A stretch of DNA of 64,000 bases, taken from positions 7,254,001 through 7,318,000 of the forward strand of contig NZ_RKQF01000001.1 in NCBI RefSeq assembly GCF_003814875.1, in the 5' to 3' direction. This DNA comes from Streptomyces sp. Ag109_O5-1. Lineage in GTDB: Bacteria > Actinomycetota > Actinomycetes > Streptomycetales > Streptomycetaceae. The notes under the pieces are model-generated. The model saw only the letters and a list, made by a program, of their open reading frames with translations. It searched no databases and had not been told where the DNA came from. Positions 37,705-46,014 of the stretch are shown here, in pieces (the stretch's first letter is position 1; the number at the start of each line of letters is the position of its first letter). The translations under genes and the position numbers were made by a program.

Positions 37705-38976
37705 TCATCGAGTGACATCGGCCGTCCGGGGAGACGCCTGCGCGGGCATCGGGACCGTCCGGTGCACCAGAGGCTCCAGGAGCAACGGCACCCCCACCAC
37801 CGGCAGCAGCCACGCCAGCACGATCAGCCGGTCGCCCCAGATGTTGATGTCGGGGTGCCCGGCCTGGGTGAGGATCCCGGTGCCCGCGGCCGCCAGCAGG
37901 AAGACCCCGAAGGCCGGCCGCCGCCGCGCGCCCCACGCCCCGGCCGCCAGCGCGGACAGGAACAGCGGAGCCATCGGCTGCCGGCGCAGCCACTCCACCC
38001 AGAAGTTCCCCTCCAGATGGAGGAACTCCTGCCAGGGGTGGACCCGGTCAGGGTGGGTGTAGTGGTTGGTCAGCAGGTCCTGCATGCTCTCCGACTCGGA
38101 GGGATAGTGCAGCAGCCGTACCAGCAGCAGCGTGCCGACGACCGCCGCACAGCCCGCCGCCGCGATCGGCACCACCCCGCGCCCCGGCGCCCGCCCGTGC
38201 CGGCGCCGCCACAGCGCGACCACCGCCCCGGCCACCGCCAGGCACCCGCCGAGGAACAGCGCCTGCGAGTGCTTCACCGTGAAGAGGGCGAGCAGCGCGC
38301 CCGCCACCAGGGCCGTCCCCGCCCGCGCCCGCCGGGTCAGGGCCAGCGCACAGCCCCACACCGCCACCAGTGTCAGCGCCAGCATCAGGCCCTCGGCCAT
38401 TGGCCGCATCGCGGTCGTGCCCACCGGCAGGACGTAGTACAGGGCCTGCCCGGTCAGCGCGAGCGGCACCGCCACCGAAACCGTCCGCAGCACCAGGAAG
38501 ACCAGCACCCCGCCCGCGCCCGCGACCAGCACACTCGCCAGCCACACCCCCCACGTCACCCCGAACACGGTCACGAACGGCAGCAGAAGCACCGGATAGC
38601 CGGGCCGCACCTCGAAGACGGCCCTCAGCCGCGGGCCCACGAACGGCACGATGTGCCCGTCCGTCTGCCCGGCCGCCAGCCGCCGCTCCACGCGCCGCAG
38701 TTCGGAGGAGCGGCACTCCGCGAACACCCGTCCCGCCGGGTTCGGCCCATGGAAGCGCAGCACGTCCACGCTCTGCGCGCGCCGCGCCTTCGACGCATCG
38801 CCGGCGCAGGCCCAGTCGGCCGTCTCGGCCGCCGCCTCCTGCTTGGTCGCCCCGCCCAGAGTCAGTGCGTACGACACGTAGTTCTTGGAGTCGGGTGTGT
38901 CCCGGCCGGTGACATCGGCGAGTTGCAGCACCGCGAACACGGCGGCCAGCACCAGCACCCAGGTACGCGGTCTCAC
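37705..38976 (-). CDS. Polytopic membrane protein in the TagF operon, possible glycosyltransferase
   Basis: 423 residues from GTG at 38976, which shares four bases (GTGA) with the stop of the upstream TagF-like gene, so translation is coupled. One N-terminal helix is followed by a ~100-residue external loop with two Cys (DWACAGDAS and FAECRSSEL), then about eight helices. RPGYPVLLLPFVTVFGVTWG and a late segment GHPDINIWGDRLIVLAWLLP are the most conserved-looking parts. It has the shape of a GT-C-like enzyme or polymerase, but I do not see a diagnostic motif. Confidence 0.7.
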   Translation of the reverse strand: MRPRTWVLVLAAVFAVLQLADVTGRDTPDSKNYVSYALTLGGATKQEAAAETADWACAGDASKARRAQSVDVLRFHGPNPAGRVFAECRSSELRRVERRLAAGQTDGHIVPFVGPRLRAVFEVRPGYPVLLLPFVTVFGVTWGVWLASVLVAGAGGVLVFLVLRTVSVAVPLALTGQALYYVLPVGTTAMRPMAEGLMLALTLVAVWGCALALTRRARAGTALVAGALLALFTVKHSQALFLGGCLAVAGAVVALWRRRHGRAPGRGVVPIAAAGCAAVVGTLLLVRLLHYPSESESMQDLLTNHYTHPDRVHPWQEFLHLEGNFWVEWLRRQPMAPLFLSALAAGAWGARRRPAFGVFLLAAAGTGILTQAGHPDINIWGDRLIVLAWLLPVVGVPLLLEPLVHRTVPMPAQASPRTADVTR

Positions 38977-41240
38977 GTCGACGCCAGGAGGCCGGGCGCG
39001 TCGGCCGGACCGGGCACCTGCACCGGTTCCGGCATCGGCTCACCGAGGAGCAGGGTCCGTACGACCCGTTCGGCGGCCCTTCCGTCGTCGAACTCGCAGA
39101 AACGGGAGCGGAAGTCGGCCCGCAGCCGTGCCGACTCCTCGTCCCGCCAGCCGCCCGAGGCGAACAGCCACGCCAACTCCCGGTAGGAGTGGGACACATG
39201 GCCCGGCGCGTCGGCGGTGACGTCGAGATAGGCGCCCCGGCTCGCGGTGTACGCGGCCCAGTCGTCGGCGTGCACGACGATCGGCCGGTCCAGGTTGGCG
39301 TAGTCGAACATGATGGATGAGTAGTCGGTGACCAGGGCGTCCGAGGCCAGCATGACCTCCTCGACGTGTGGTTCGCCGGTCGCGTCGACCAGGATCCCGC
39401 GCCGGTGCAGCTCGGCCAGGCCCATGCCGCGGGCCGGGCCGGTCGCGAGAGCCGGGTGCAGCCGGACCACGAGCGTGTGGCCGGCGCCGAGGTCGGCGGC
39501 GAACCGGACCAGGTCGATCCGGTCGATGTGACCGCCCCGGACGTAGTCCCGGCGGGTCGGGGCGTAGAGCACCACCGTGTGGCCGGCCGGGATGCCGTGC
39601 CGGTCCCGGAAGCCGGCGCCCGCCGCGGAACCCTTGCGCCCGGCGCCCGCCGCGGAACCATCACACCCGGCACCCGCCATACCGCCCTTGACCAGCACGT
39701 CGTTGCGTGGGCTGCCCGTACGGGCCGATGCGAAGTGGCAGGGGTAGGCCCGTTCCCAGACCAGCTCGGAGTGGCGGTTGGCGACCAGGCTGTGGTCCCA
39801 GCGGTCGGCCCGGCGCAGCATCTGCGGCACGTCGAAGGCGAGCCGGGCGCCGGGCTTGCCCAGCAGGTCGGCGCCCTTGTACTTGAGCGGGGTGCCCTGA
39901 TGGGTGTGGATGTGCACACTGCCGGGGCGTTTGACCAGCGTGCCGGGCCAGTTGACGTCGTTGACGAAGAACTTCGCGCGGGCGGTCAGCCGTAGGTAGT
40001 CCGGGGAGTCGAGCAGCACGTGTTCCACGTCCGCGGGCAGCCCCGCCGCCGCCTCCTCGTCCCGTACCACCCACACCCCGCGCAGCCATGGTGCGATCTC
40101 CCGGGCCTTGCGGTAGACGGCCGCCGGGTCGCCCAGCAGACCCCGGTGCGAGGACGCCGAGTAGACCACCAGGTCCGCGTCCGGTGCGCGCAGGCCGCGG
40201 AGCCCGGCCAGCGCCTGCCGGGCCCGGGCCCCCGCCGCCTGCCGCACCCACAACGCCTGCCGCTCGCCCTCCCGGCCGACCCGTTCGGCCTGCTGCCGCA
40301 GCAGATAGGCCGCATACGAGCCGCCGAGCACACCCAGACCGGCCGCCCCCTCGACCCCCTCGGCCTCCTCGGGCCGGTAGGCGCGGTACAGCTCCGCCGT
40401 GCGCCGGAAGAACTCGCCCTTGGCGGCGGGCGGCAGCCGGTCCGGCTTGGCGAGGATGTCCAGGCAGTGCTCGCCCATCTTCCGGTGCAGGTACGGCCGC
40501 CAACTCGCGAGTTCAGGGCGGGAGTCCACGAAGGCGAAGACCCGCTTGTACTGGTCGTGGACGTCGAAGTGCTTACGGCTGGTGGTGGAGAGGATGTTGC
40601 CCTGGCGGCGCTGGCGGTAGTTCAGGCAGATCCGGTCGAGCGTGGCGATACGGGCCGCGCTGAGCATGACCGGGAAGGTCCAGGGGGTGTCCTCGTAGTA
40701 GCCCGGCGGGAACTGGAAGCCGTTCTCCTCGACGAAGTCCCGCCGGTAGACCTTGTTCCAGACGACCATCAACAGGTCCAGGATCTCGGGGTGTTCGGCC
40801 GCCGTGAACACCTCCGACGTCACACCGAGGACCTCCGCGAGCGCGTTGCGCCTGGTTCCGCCCCACCAGTAGGTGCGGGCGTAGTCGAAGACCAGGACGT
40901 CCGGGTCGCCGGTCTCGGCCAGCCGGTCGGCGATCGCGTCCAGTGCCCCCGGGGTGAGGGTGTCGTCGCTGTCGAGGAAGAGCAGGAAGTCACCGGTGGC
41001 GTAGGGGAGTCCGGCGTTGCGGGCGCGGCCGAGGCCGACGTTCTCCGGCAGGTGCAGGACCCGCACGCGCGGGTCGCGGGCCGCGTACTCGTCGAGGATC
41101 GCGCCGCAGCCGTCCGGGGAACGGTCGTCGACGGCGATCACCTCGATGTCGTGGCAGGACTGCTCCAGGACCGAGTCGAGGCACTCCCGGAGAAAGCCCT
41201 GCACCTTGAAGCAGGGCACGATCAGACTGAATCGGGGCAC
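38973..41240 (-). CDS. GT2-TagF bifunctional transferase (paralogue 1)
   Basis: 755 residues from GTG at 41240 with CAGGAG upstream. Residues ~1-330 are a GT-A family 2 glycosyltransferase (PRFSLIVPCFKVQGFLREC, AVDDRSPDGCG, FLLFLDSDDTLTPGALDA). Residues ~400-750 resemble CDP-glycerol:polyglycerophosphate glycerophosphotransferase, with the His region IHTHQGTPLKYKGADL, TRRDYVRGG and TDYSSIMFDYANLDRPIVV. The predicted role is adding a sugar and a polyol phosphate to a wall teichoic-acid-type polymer on the inner membrane face. Two paralogues lie upstream in the same operon. A 27-bp in-frame repeat lies in the TagF part. Confidence 0.88.
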   Translation of the reverse strand: MPRFSLIVPCFKVQGFLRECLDSVLEQSCHDIEVIAVDDRSPDGCGAILDEYAARDPRVRVLHLPENVGLGRARNAGLPYATGDFLLFLDSDDTLTPGALDAIADRLAETGDPDVLVFDYARTYWWGGTRRNALAEVLGVTSEVFTAAEHPEILDLLMVVWNKVYRRDFVEENGFQFPPGYYEDTPWTFPVMLSAARIATLDRICLNYRQRRQGNILSTTSRKHFDVHDQYKRVFAFVDSRPELASWRPYLHRKMGEHCLDILAKPDRLPPAAKGEFFRRTAELYRAYRPEEAEGVEGAAGLGVLGGSYAAYLLRQQAERVGREGERQALWVRQAAGARARQALAGLRGLRAPDADLVVYSASSHRGLLGDPAAVYRKAREIAPWLRGVWVVRDEEAAAGLPADVEHVLLDSPDYLRLTARAKFFVNDVNWPGTLVKRPGSVHIHTHQGTPLKYKGADLLGKPGARLAFDVPQMLRRADRWDHSLVANRHSELVWERAYPCHFASARTGSPRNDVLVKGGMAGAGCDGSAAGAGRKGSAAGAGFRDRHGIPAGHTVVLYAPTRRDYVRGGHIDRIDLVRFAADLGAGHTLVVRLHPALATGPARGMGLAELHRRGILVDATGEPHVEEVMLASDALVTDYSSIMFDYANLDRPIVVHADDWAAYTASRGAYLDVTADAPGHVSHSYRELAWLFASGGWRDEESARLRADFRSRFCEFDDGRAAERVVRTLLLGEPMPEPVQVPGPADAPGLLAST
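39613..39680 (-). repeat. 27-bp coding tandem repeat in TagF paralogue 1
   Basis: Two 27-base units (39613-39639, 39640-39666) and a partial third encode the repeated peptide GAGxxGSAA. The other two paralogues lack it at the corresponding place. Confidence 0.7.
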
Positions 41241-41242
41241 GG

Positions 41243-43435
41243 TCAGCTCCTGACAAGGGTCGCGGTCGGCGCCGGCAGGCGCTCTGCCAGGGGGATCACC
41301 GCCGGGATCGCCTCCGGTGGCTGGTTGAGGAAGACCCGCCGGACGACCCGCTCGGCGGCCAGACCGTCGTCGAACTGGCAGAACCGGGCCCGGAACCCGG
41401 CCCGCAGCTGCTTGGACTCCGGGCCCGCGTAGGAGCCGTCGCGGAAGATCCTGGCCAGCTCCTCCGGGGTGCGGGCGACCGGGCCGGGCGGCTCGGCCAT
41501 CAGGTCGAAGCAGACGCCCCGGGTGTGCCGGTAGACCTCCCAGTCGTCGGCGTAGACCACGATCGGCCGGTCCAGGTTGGCGTAGTCGAACATGATGGAG
41601 GAGTAGTCGGTGACCAGCGCGTCCGCGGCCAGACACACGTCCTCGGACGAGCGGTGCGCGGTGACGTCGATGACCCGGCCGGTGTTCCGGAACGCCCCCC
41701 GGTCGTAGAAGTAGTGGGCGCGCAGCAGTACGACGACGTTCTCGCCGACCGCCTCGCAGAACGCCTCCAGGTCGAGGCCGGGCTCGAAGCCGGTGTGGTG
41801 GTCGCGGTGGGTCGGCGCGTACAGGACGGCCGTCCTGCCGTCCGGGACGCCGAGCTTGCGCCGGGCGCGGACCACGTCGTGGGCGGACGCCGTGTAGTAG
41901 ACGTCGTTGCGCGGATAGCCGTACTCCAGCGCCTCGTACGAGCCCGGGAAGGCGCGCTCCCAGGTCTCGGTGGAGTGGCGGTTGGCGGAGAGGTTGAAGT
42001 CCCAGCGGTCGACCCGGCCGAGGAGCTTGGTGAAGCTGCCGGTCTGGGCGGCGACCACCGGGTACGTCGACTGGTCGACGCCCATTTTCTTCAGTGGGGT
42101 GCCGTGCTGGGTCTGCAGGTGCACACTGCCGGGCCGCTTGACGACCCCCTCGGCGAAGTTGGCGTTGTTCACCAGGTACTTGGCGCGGGCCAGCACCTGC
42201 CAGTAGCGGCGGCTGCCGATCACCGCGTACTCGATGCCCTCCGGCATGGCGTGCGCCTGGTCGGCCTCGACCAGGAACACCGAGCGGATGTGCGGGGCGA
42301 GTTCACGGGCCGTGGCATGGATCGCGGCCGGGTTGCAGGTGTAGCCGCGCCCCCAGTAGGCGCAGTACACGGCGAGGTGCTGGTCCAGCGGGCGGCGCAG
42401 TTCGAGGGCGTAGCGCAGCCGGGTGAGCGGCATGTACGGCCGGGGCAGCCGCTCGGCCGCCCGCGCGGCGGCCTGGTTGGCCCCGCGCAGCGCCCGGAAC
42501 GCCGTGTAGGCGCCCGCCGCGAGGAGCCGGTGCTGCACACCGATGCTCCCGCCCGGCATCCGGAACCCGGCCGGCCGGTGCGTACGGTGCAGCCGCCGCG
42601 CCCGCCGGAAGAAGGCCCGTCGCCCGCCCGGCATCCGCTCCGGCCGCGCGGCCGTCTTCAGCACCACCCCGAAGACCTGCTCGAACAGCGGCCGGGCCCG
42701 CTCGCCCGGCAGCGCGGCGGCCCGCTCCAGCACCAGCTCGACCTGGTCGAGGAGTTCGTGCTGGTGCGGCCCGGGGAGGTTGAGCCGGCTGCCCTGCCGG
42801 CGCAGCCGGTGCCGTACGACCACCGAGCGCAGCACCGCGATCCGCTCGGCGGCGACCGTGGTCAGACCGCCCCAGCCGAGGTCCGTGAAATGACCGTCGG
42901 GGAACAGCAGCCGCCGGTCCTCGACGAAGGTCCGGCGATAGGCGGCGCTCCAGGCCGGCAGCGCCACGCCGGTCAGCGCGGGTGCCTGGTCCGGGGCGAA
43001 GGCGCCCTGCGGAACGCCCGCCAGCAGCGGCGCCGCCGGGTTGCCCGGCTCGCCCTCCCACCAGGGCGTGCGTTCGTGCTCGAAGTACAGGACGTCCACG
43101 TCACCGGCCTCGGCCAGCCGCGCGTCGAGGAGCGCCAGCGCGCCGGGGACCAGTACGTCGTCGCCGTCGAGGAACAGCAGATATGTGCCGTTCGCCGCCC
43201 GCATCCCGGTGTTGCGGGCCCTGCTCAGCCCGGCGGACGGCGGTGAGTGCACCGGGGTCACCCGGGAGTCCCGCTCGGCGTATCCGGCGGCGACCGAGGC
43301 GGCCGGGGCGTCGGGCGCGTCGCAGACCGGGATCAGCTCCAGGTCGCCGAAGGACTGGGCGAGGACCGAGTCCAGCGCCTGGGACAGCCGGCCGGCGACC
43401 CCGTGGGACGGGACGATGATGCTGAAGCGGGGCAT
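41243..43435 (-). CDS. GT2-TagF bifunctional transferase (paralogue 2)
   Basis: 730 residues from ATG at 43435. The N-terminal GT2 domain (PRFSIIVPSHGVAGRLSQAL, LLFLDGDDVLVPGALAL) differs from its sisters: the usual DD pair after the first strand reads VCDAPDAPAA, so donor binding may be altered. The C-terminal half has LQTQHGTPLKKMGVDQ, LYAPTHRDHH and TDYSSIMFDYANLDRPIVV, the TagF signature. It lies two bases upstream of paralogue 1. A 27-codon ORF with a good ribosome site precedes it. Confidence 0.88.
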   Translation of the reverse strand: MPRFSIIVPSHGVAGRLSQALDSVLAQSFGDLELIPVCDAPDAPAASVAAGYAERDSRVTPVHSPPSAGLSRARNTGMRAANGTYLLFLDGDDVLVPGALALLDARLAEAGDVDVLYFEHERTPWWEGEPGNPAAPLLAGVPQGAFAPDQAPALTGVALPAWSAAYRRTFVEDRRLLFPDGHFTDLGWGGLTTVAAERIAVLRSVVVRHRLRRQGSRLNLPGPHQHELLDQVELVLERAAALPGERARPLFEQVFGVVLKTAARPERMPGGRRAFFRRARRLHRTHRPAGFRMPGGSIGVQHRLLAAGAYTAFRALRGANQAAARAAERLPRPYMPLTRLRYALELRRPLDQHLAVYCAYWGRGYTCNPAAIHATARELAPHIRSVFLVEADQAHAMPEGIEYAVIGSRRYWQVLARAKYLVNNANFAEGVVKRPGSVHLQTQHGTPLKKMGVDQSTYPVVAAQTGSFTKLLGRVDRWDFNLSANRHSTETWERAFPGSYEALEYGYPRNDVYYTASAHDVVRARRKLGVPDGRTAVLYAPTHRDHHTGFEPGLDLEAFCEAVGENVVVLLRAHYFYDRGAFRNTGRVIDVTAHRSSEDVCLAADALVTDYSSIMFDYANLDRPIVVYADDWEVYRHTRGVCFDLMAEPPGPVARTPEELARIFRDGSYAGPESKQLRAGFRARFCQFDDGLAAERVVRRVFLNQPPEAIPAVIPLAERLPAPTATLVRS

Positions 43436-43446
43436 GCTGCTCTTTC

Positions 43447-43530
43447 TCAGGTGTGCAAGCGGCCCGGTCTCCCCGTCGGTCGCCAGGTGGACGGCCGGGA
43501 CGGAGTGGGCCGCGAGGTGTGGGGGGCCAT
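43447..43530 (-). CDS. Possible 27-residue leader peptide in the TagF operon
   Basis: ATG at 43530 is preceded by GGGAG at seven bases and the frame ends with TGA at 43447, 11 bases before the start of paralogue 2. The peptide (MAPHTSRPTPSRP and on, rich in Arg, Pro and Thr) has no known relative that I recognise. It could be a coupling or attenuation ORF, or a chance frame in a 124-base gap. Confidence 0.3.
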   Translation of the reverse strand: MAPHTSRPTPSRPSTWRPTGRPGRLHT

Positions 43531-43559
43531 GGAGAAACTCCCTGAAAGGCAAACGGCGT

Positions 43560-45857
43560 TCAGCGGCTCTCGGTGACGGGCAGGTGGCCGGAAGGTTGCG
43601 GAACGGTGGCGAGCGGGGAGTGGGCGAGCCCCGAGGCGGCCGACGGAACCGGGTGCCGCTCGTCCAGGGGGACGACCTTCGGCAGGCCGGCCGTCTCGCC
43701 GAGCACCACATGCCGTACGACCCGTTCGGCAGCGCGTCCGTCGTCGTACCGGCAGAACCGCTCGCGGAACGCGGCCCGCAGCTCGGCGGAGCGGGAGCCG
43801 TGCCAGTGGCCGGTGGCGAAGATGTCGATCAGCTCGTCCTCGGTGCCGGCGACCGCGCCGGGCGGGCTGGAACGCAGGTCGAAGTAGGTGCCGCGGGCCG
43901 CGTGGTAGGCGTCCCAGTCCTCGGTGTGCACGACGATCGGCCGGTCCAGGTTGGCGTAGTCGAACATGATCGACGAGTAGTCGGTGATCAGCGCGTCCGA
44001 GGCCAGGCAGAGGGACTCCACGCTCGGGTGGTCGCTGACGTCGATCACCCGTCCCCCGGACCCGAGCGGGCCGCCGTGCCAGTAGTGGGCGCGGGCCAGG
44101 ATCACGAAGCGCGGGCCGAGGCGGCGCACGATCCGGTCCAGGTCGAGGGCGGGGCGCTGGGTGCGCCGGTAGTCGCGGTGGGTGGGGGCGTACAGCAGGG
44201 CGACCGTGCCCTCGGGGACACCGAGCGACGCGCGGATCCGGGTCACGTCGGCGGAGGTGGCCTGCTGGAAGACGTCGTTGCGCGGATAGCCGTACTCCAG
44301 GGTGGTGTAGCCGCCGGGGTAGACACGCTCCCAGGTGAGGGTGGTGTGGCGGTTGGCGGAGAGGACGTAGTCCCATGCGGCGACGCCCCGCAGGAGTTCC
44401 TCGAAGTCCATGCCGGCGGCGGCCGCCGGGTGTTCCTGGAGGTCCAGGCCCATGTGCTTGAGGGGGGTGCCGTGCTGGGTCTGCACGAACACCTGGCCGG
44501 GGCGTTTACGCAGCCGGCGGTCGAAGTTGACGTTGTTCACCAGGTACTTGGAGCGGGCCAGCGCCGTCCAGTAGGCGAGGGTGCCCGGACGCAGCCGACG
44601 CGGGCCCGGCGGGATCGCGTGCTGGTGCTCGGGGCGGGCGATCCAGGCGGTGCGGATGTGCGGGGCGTGGCTGCGGAACGCCGCCTCCAGCGCGCCAGGA
44701 TTGCAGCCGTGGCCGCGGTTCCAGTAGGCGGCGAAGACCGCGCGGTCGGCGCGCAGCGGGAGGCGCAGCTGGACGCGGTAGTGGAGCTGGAGGAGGGCCG
44801 AGCGCAGGCCGCGGGCGAACTGAACGCCCGCCTTGAGGGTACGGCGGCGCGCGGACATCGCCAGCTGGAGGGCGCGATAGGTGCGGTGCAGGCCGTAGTG
44901 GACGAGGGCGTGGCGCAGCCGGGTGCGATGGGGGTACCCCCGCTCGAGCGGAGCCGAGAGTGGGGGAGGAACCTGGGTGCCCTTGGCCTGGTAACGGCGG
45001 TAGTGGGCGCGGGCCTTGCGCAGGAACTCGGCGCGGGTGCCCTTCGGGAGGCGGTCCCGCTTGGTGAACACCGTCGAGAGGTGGTCGATCATGCGGCGGA
45101 ACAACACCGGTCGCCAGCGGTCGAGTTCGGTCCGCTCTTCGATGAACGCGAAGACCCGGTCGTACTGTTCGAAGATGTCGAAGTGCTTGCGGCTGGTGGT
45201 GGAGAGGATGTTGCCCTGCCTCCGCTGCCGGTAGTGCACACAGACCCGGTCGAGGGTGGCGATCGACCCGGCGGCCATCAGGACCGGGTAGGTCCAGGGG
45301 GTGTCCTCGTAGTAACCGGGCGGGAAGGCGAAGCCGTTCTCCTCGACGAACTCCCGCCGGTACGCCTTGTTCCAGGCCACCATCAGCACCCGGAGCAGCC
45401 CGGGCCGGTCCTCAAGGCGGAACGGCGCCGGCCCATCCTCGGTCAGCTGCGCCGCGACCTTGTTGCGCTCCGCCCGGCCCGTCCAGAACGTCCGCGCGTA
45501 GTCGTACACGAGGACGTCCGGCTCACCGCTCTCCTTGACCCGGTCCGCGATCGTGCGCAGCGCGTCGGGCGTGAGGGTGTCGTCGCTGTCCAGGAAGAGC
45601 AGGTAGTCGCCGCGCGCCTGCTCCATCCCCGCGTTGCGGGCGCCGCCCAGGCCCCGGTTCTCCGTCAGGTGCACGGGCCGGACCCGTGCGTCACGGGCCG
45701 CGTACTCGTCGATGATCGCGCCGCAGGCGTCCGGTGAGCAGTCGTCCACGGCGATCAGTTCGAGATCGGGGTACGACTGCGAGAGCACCGAGTCCAGGCA
45801 CTCGGACAGATACGCCTGGACCTTGTACGCGGGGACAATGACACTGAACCTGGGCAA
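43560..45857 (-). CDS. GT2-TagF bifunctional transferase (paralogue 3, operon leader)
   Basis: 765 residues if the start is TTG at 45857; this is the only start that gives the PRFSVIVPAYKVQ beginning shared with both paralogues, and the nearby ATG is out of frame. GT2 part: AVDDCSPDACG, LLFLDSDDTLTPDAL. TagF part: QTQHGTPLKHMGLDLQ, LYAPTHRDYRR, TDYSSIMFDYANLDRPIVV. The linker near residue 305 contains VPPPLSAPLERGYP, which is the translation of a dispersed Streptomyces repeat. First gene of a five-gene operon. No clear ribosome site is seen before the TTG. Confidence 0.87.
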   Translation of the reverse strand: MPRFSVIVPAYKVQAYLSECLDSVLSQSYPDLELIAVDDCSPDACGAIIDEYAARDARVRPVHLTENRGLGGARNAGMEQARGDYLLFLDSDDTLTPDALRTIADRVKESGEPDVLVYDYARTFWTGRAERNKVAAQLTEDGPAPFRLEDRPGLLRVLMVAWNKAYRREFVEENGFAFPPGYYEDTPWTYPVLMAAGSIATLDRVCVHYRQRRQGNILSTTSRKHFDIFEQYDRVFAFIEERTELDRWRPVLFRRMIDHLSTVFTKRDRLPKGTRAEFLRKARAHYRRYQAKGTQVPPPLSAPLERGYPHRTRLRHALVHYGLHRTYRALQLAMSARRRTLKAGVQFARGLRSALLQLHYRVQLRLPLRADRAVFAAYWNRGHGCNPGALEAAFRSHAPHIRTAWIARPEHQHAIPPGPRRLRPGTLAYWTALARSKYLVNNVNFDRRLRKRPGQVFVQTQHGTPLKHMGLDLQEHPAAAAGMDFEELLRGVAAWDYVLSANRHTTLTWERVYPGGYTTLEYGYPRNDVFQQATSADVTRIRASLGVPEGTVALLYAPTHRDYRRTQRPALDLDRIVRRLGPRFVILARAHYWHGGPLGSGGRVIDVSDHPSVESLCLASDALITDYSSIMFDYANLDRPIVVHTEDWDAYHAARGTYFDLRSSPPGAVAGTEDELIDIFATGHWHGSRSAELRAAFRERFCRYDDGRAAERVVRHVVLGETAGLPKVVPLDERHPVPSAASGLAHSPLATVPQPSGHLPVTESR
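44930..44970 (-). repeat. Dispersed Streptomyces palindromic element inside a coding sequence
   Basis: GGGGGTACCCCC (44930-44941) and CCCCC (44937-44941) with GGGGG (44962-44966) enclose GCTCGAGCGGAGCCGAG. The same element is common between genes in Streptomyces, from memory. Here it is read in frame through the linker of TagF paralogue 3. Confidence 0.6.
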
Positions 45858-45920
45858 GGGGCATCCATGGGTCGGTCGGCGCGGGCGTTCTGCCCGGGAA
45901 CGGCCAATGGAATGATTTGG

Positions 45921-45935
45921 TTACGGTTCCTTACG
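45921..45935 (-). promoter_or_regulatory. TTACG repeats upstream of the TagF operon
   Basis: TTACG at 45921-45925 and 45931-45935, ten bases apart, 64-78 bases upstream of the TTG start. TTCCTTACG (45927-45935) is identical to the word upstream of the tagG-like gene, in the same orientation relative to the operon. Confidence 0.4.
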
Positions 45936-45968
45936 TCATGTGGGGGAACGCCGCCGGCGACAGCGGAA

Positions 45969-45993
45969 GGGCGAGCCGGTTGCCGGCCCGCCC
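45969..45993. terminator. Hairpin after the sugar ABC transporter operon
   Basis: GGGCGAGCCGG (45969-45979) pairs with CCGGCCCGCCC (45983-45993) with one A.C mismatch and a three-base loop. It lies 22 bases past the stop of the second permease. Confidence 0.65.
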
Positions 45994-46014
45994 TCCGCGG
46001 ATACCGCCTCTGCG

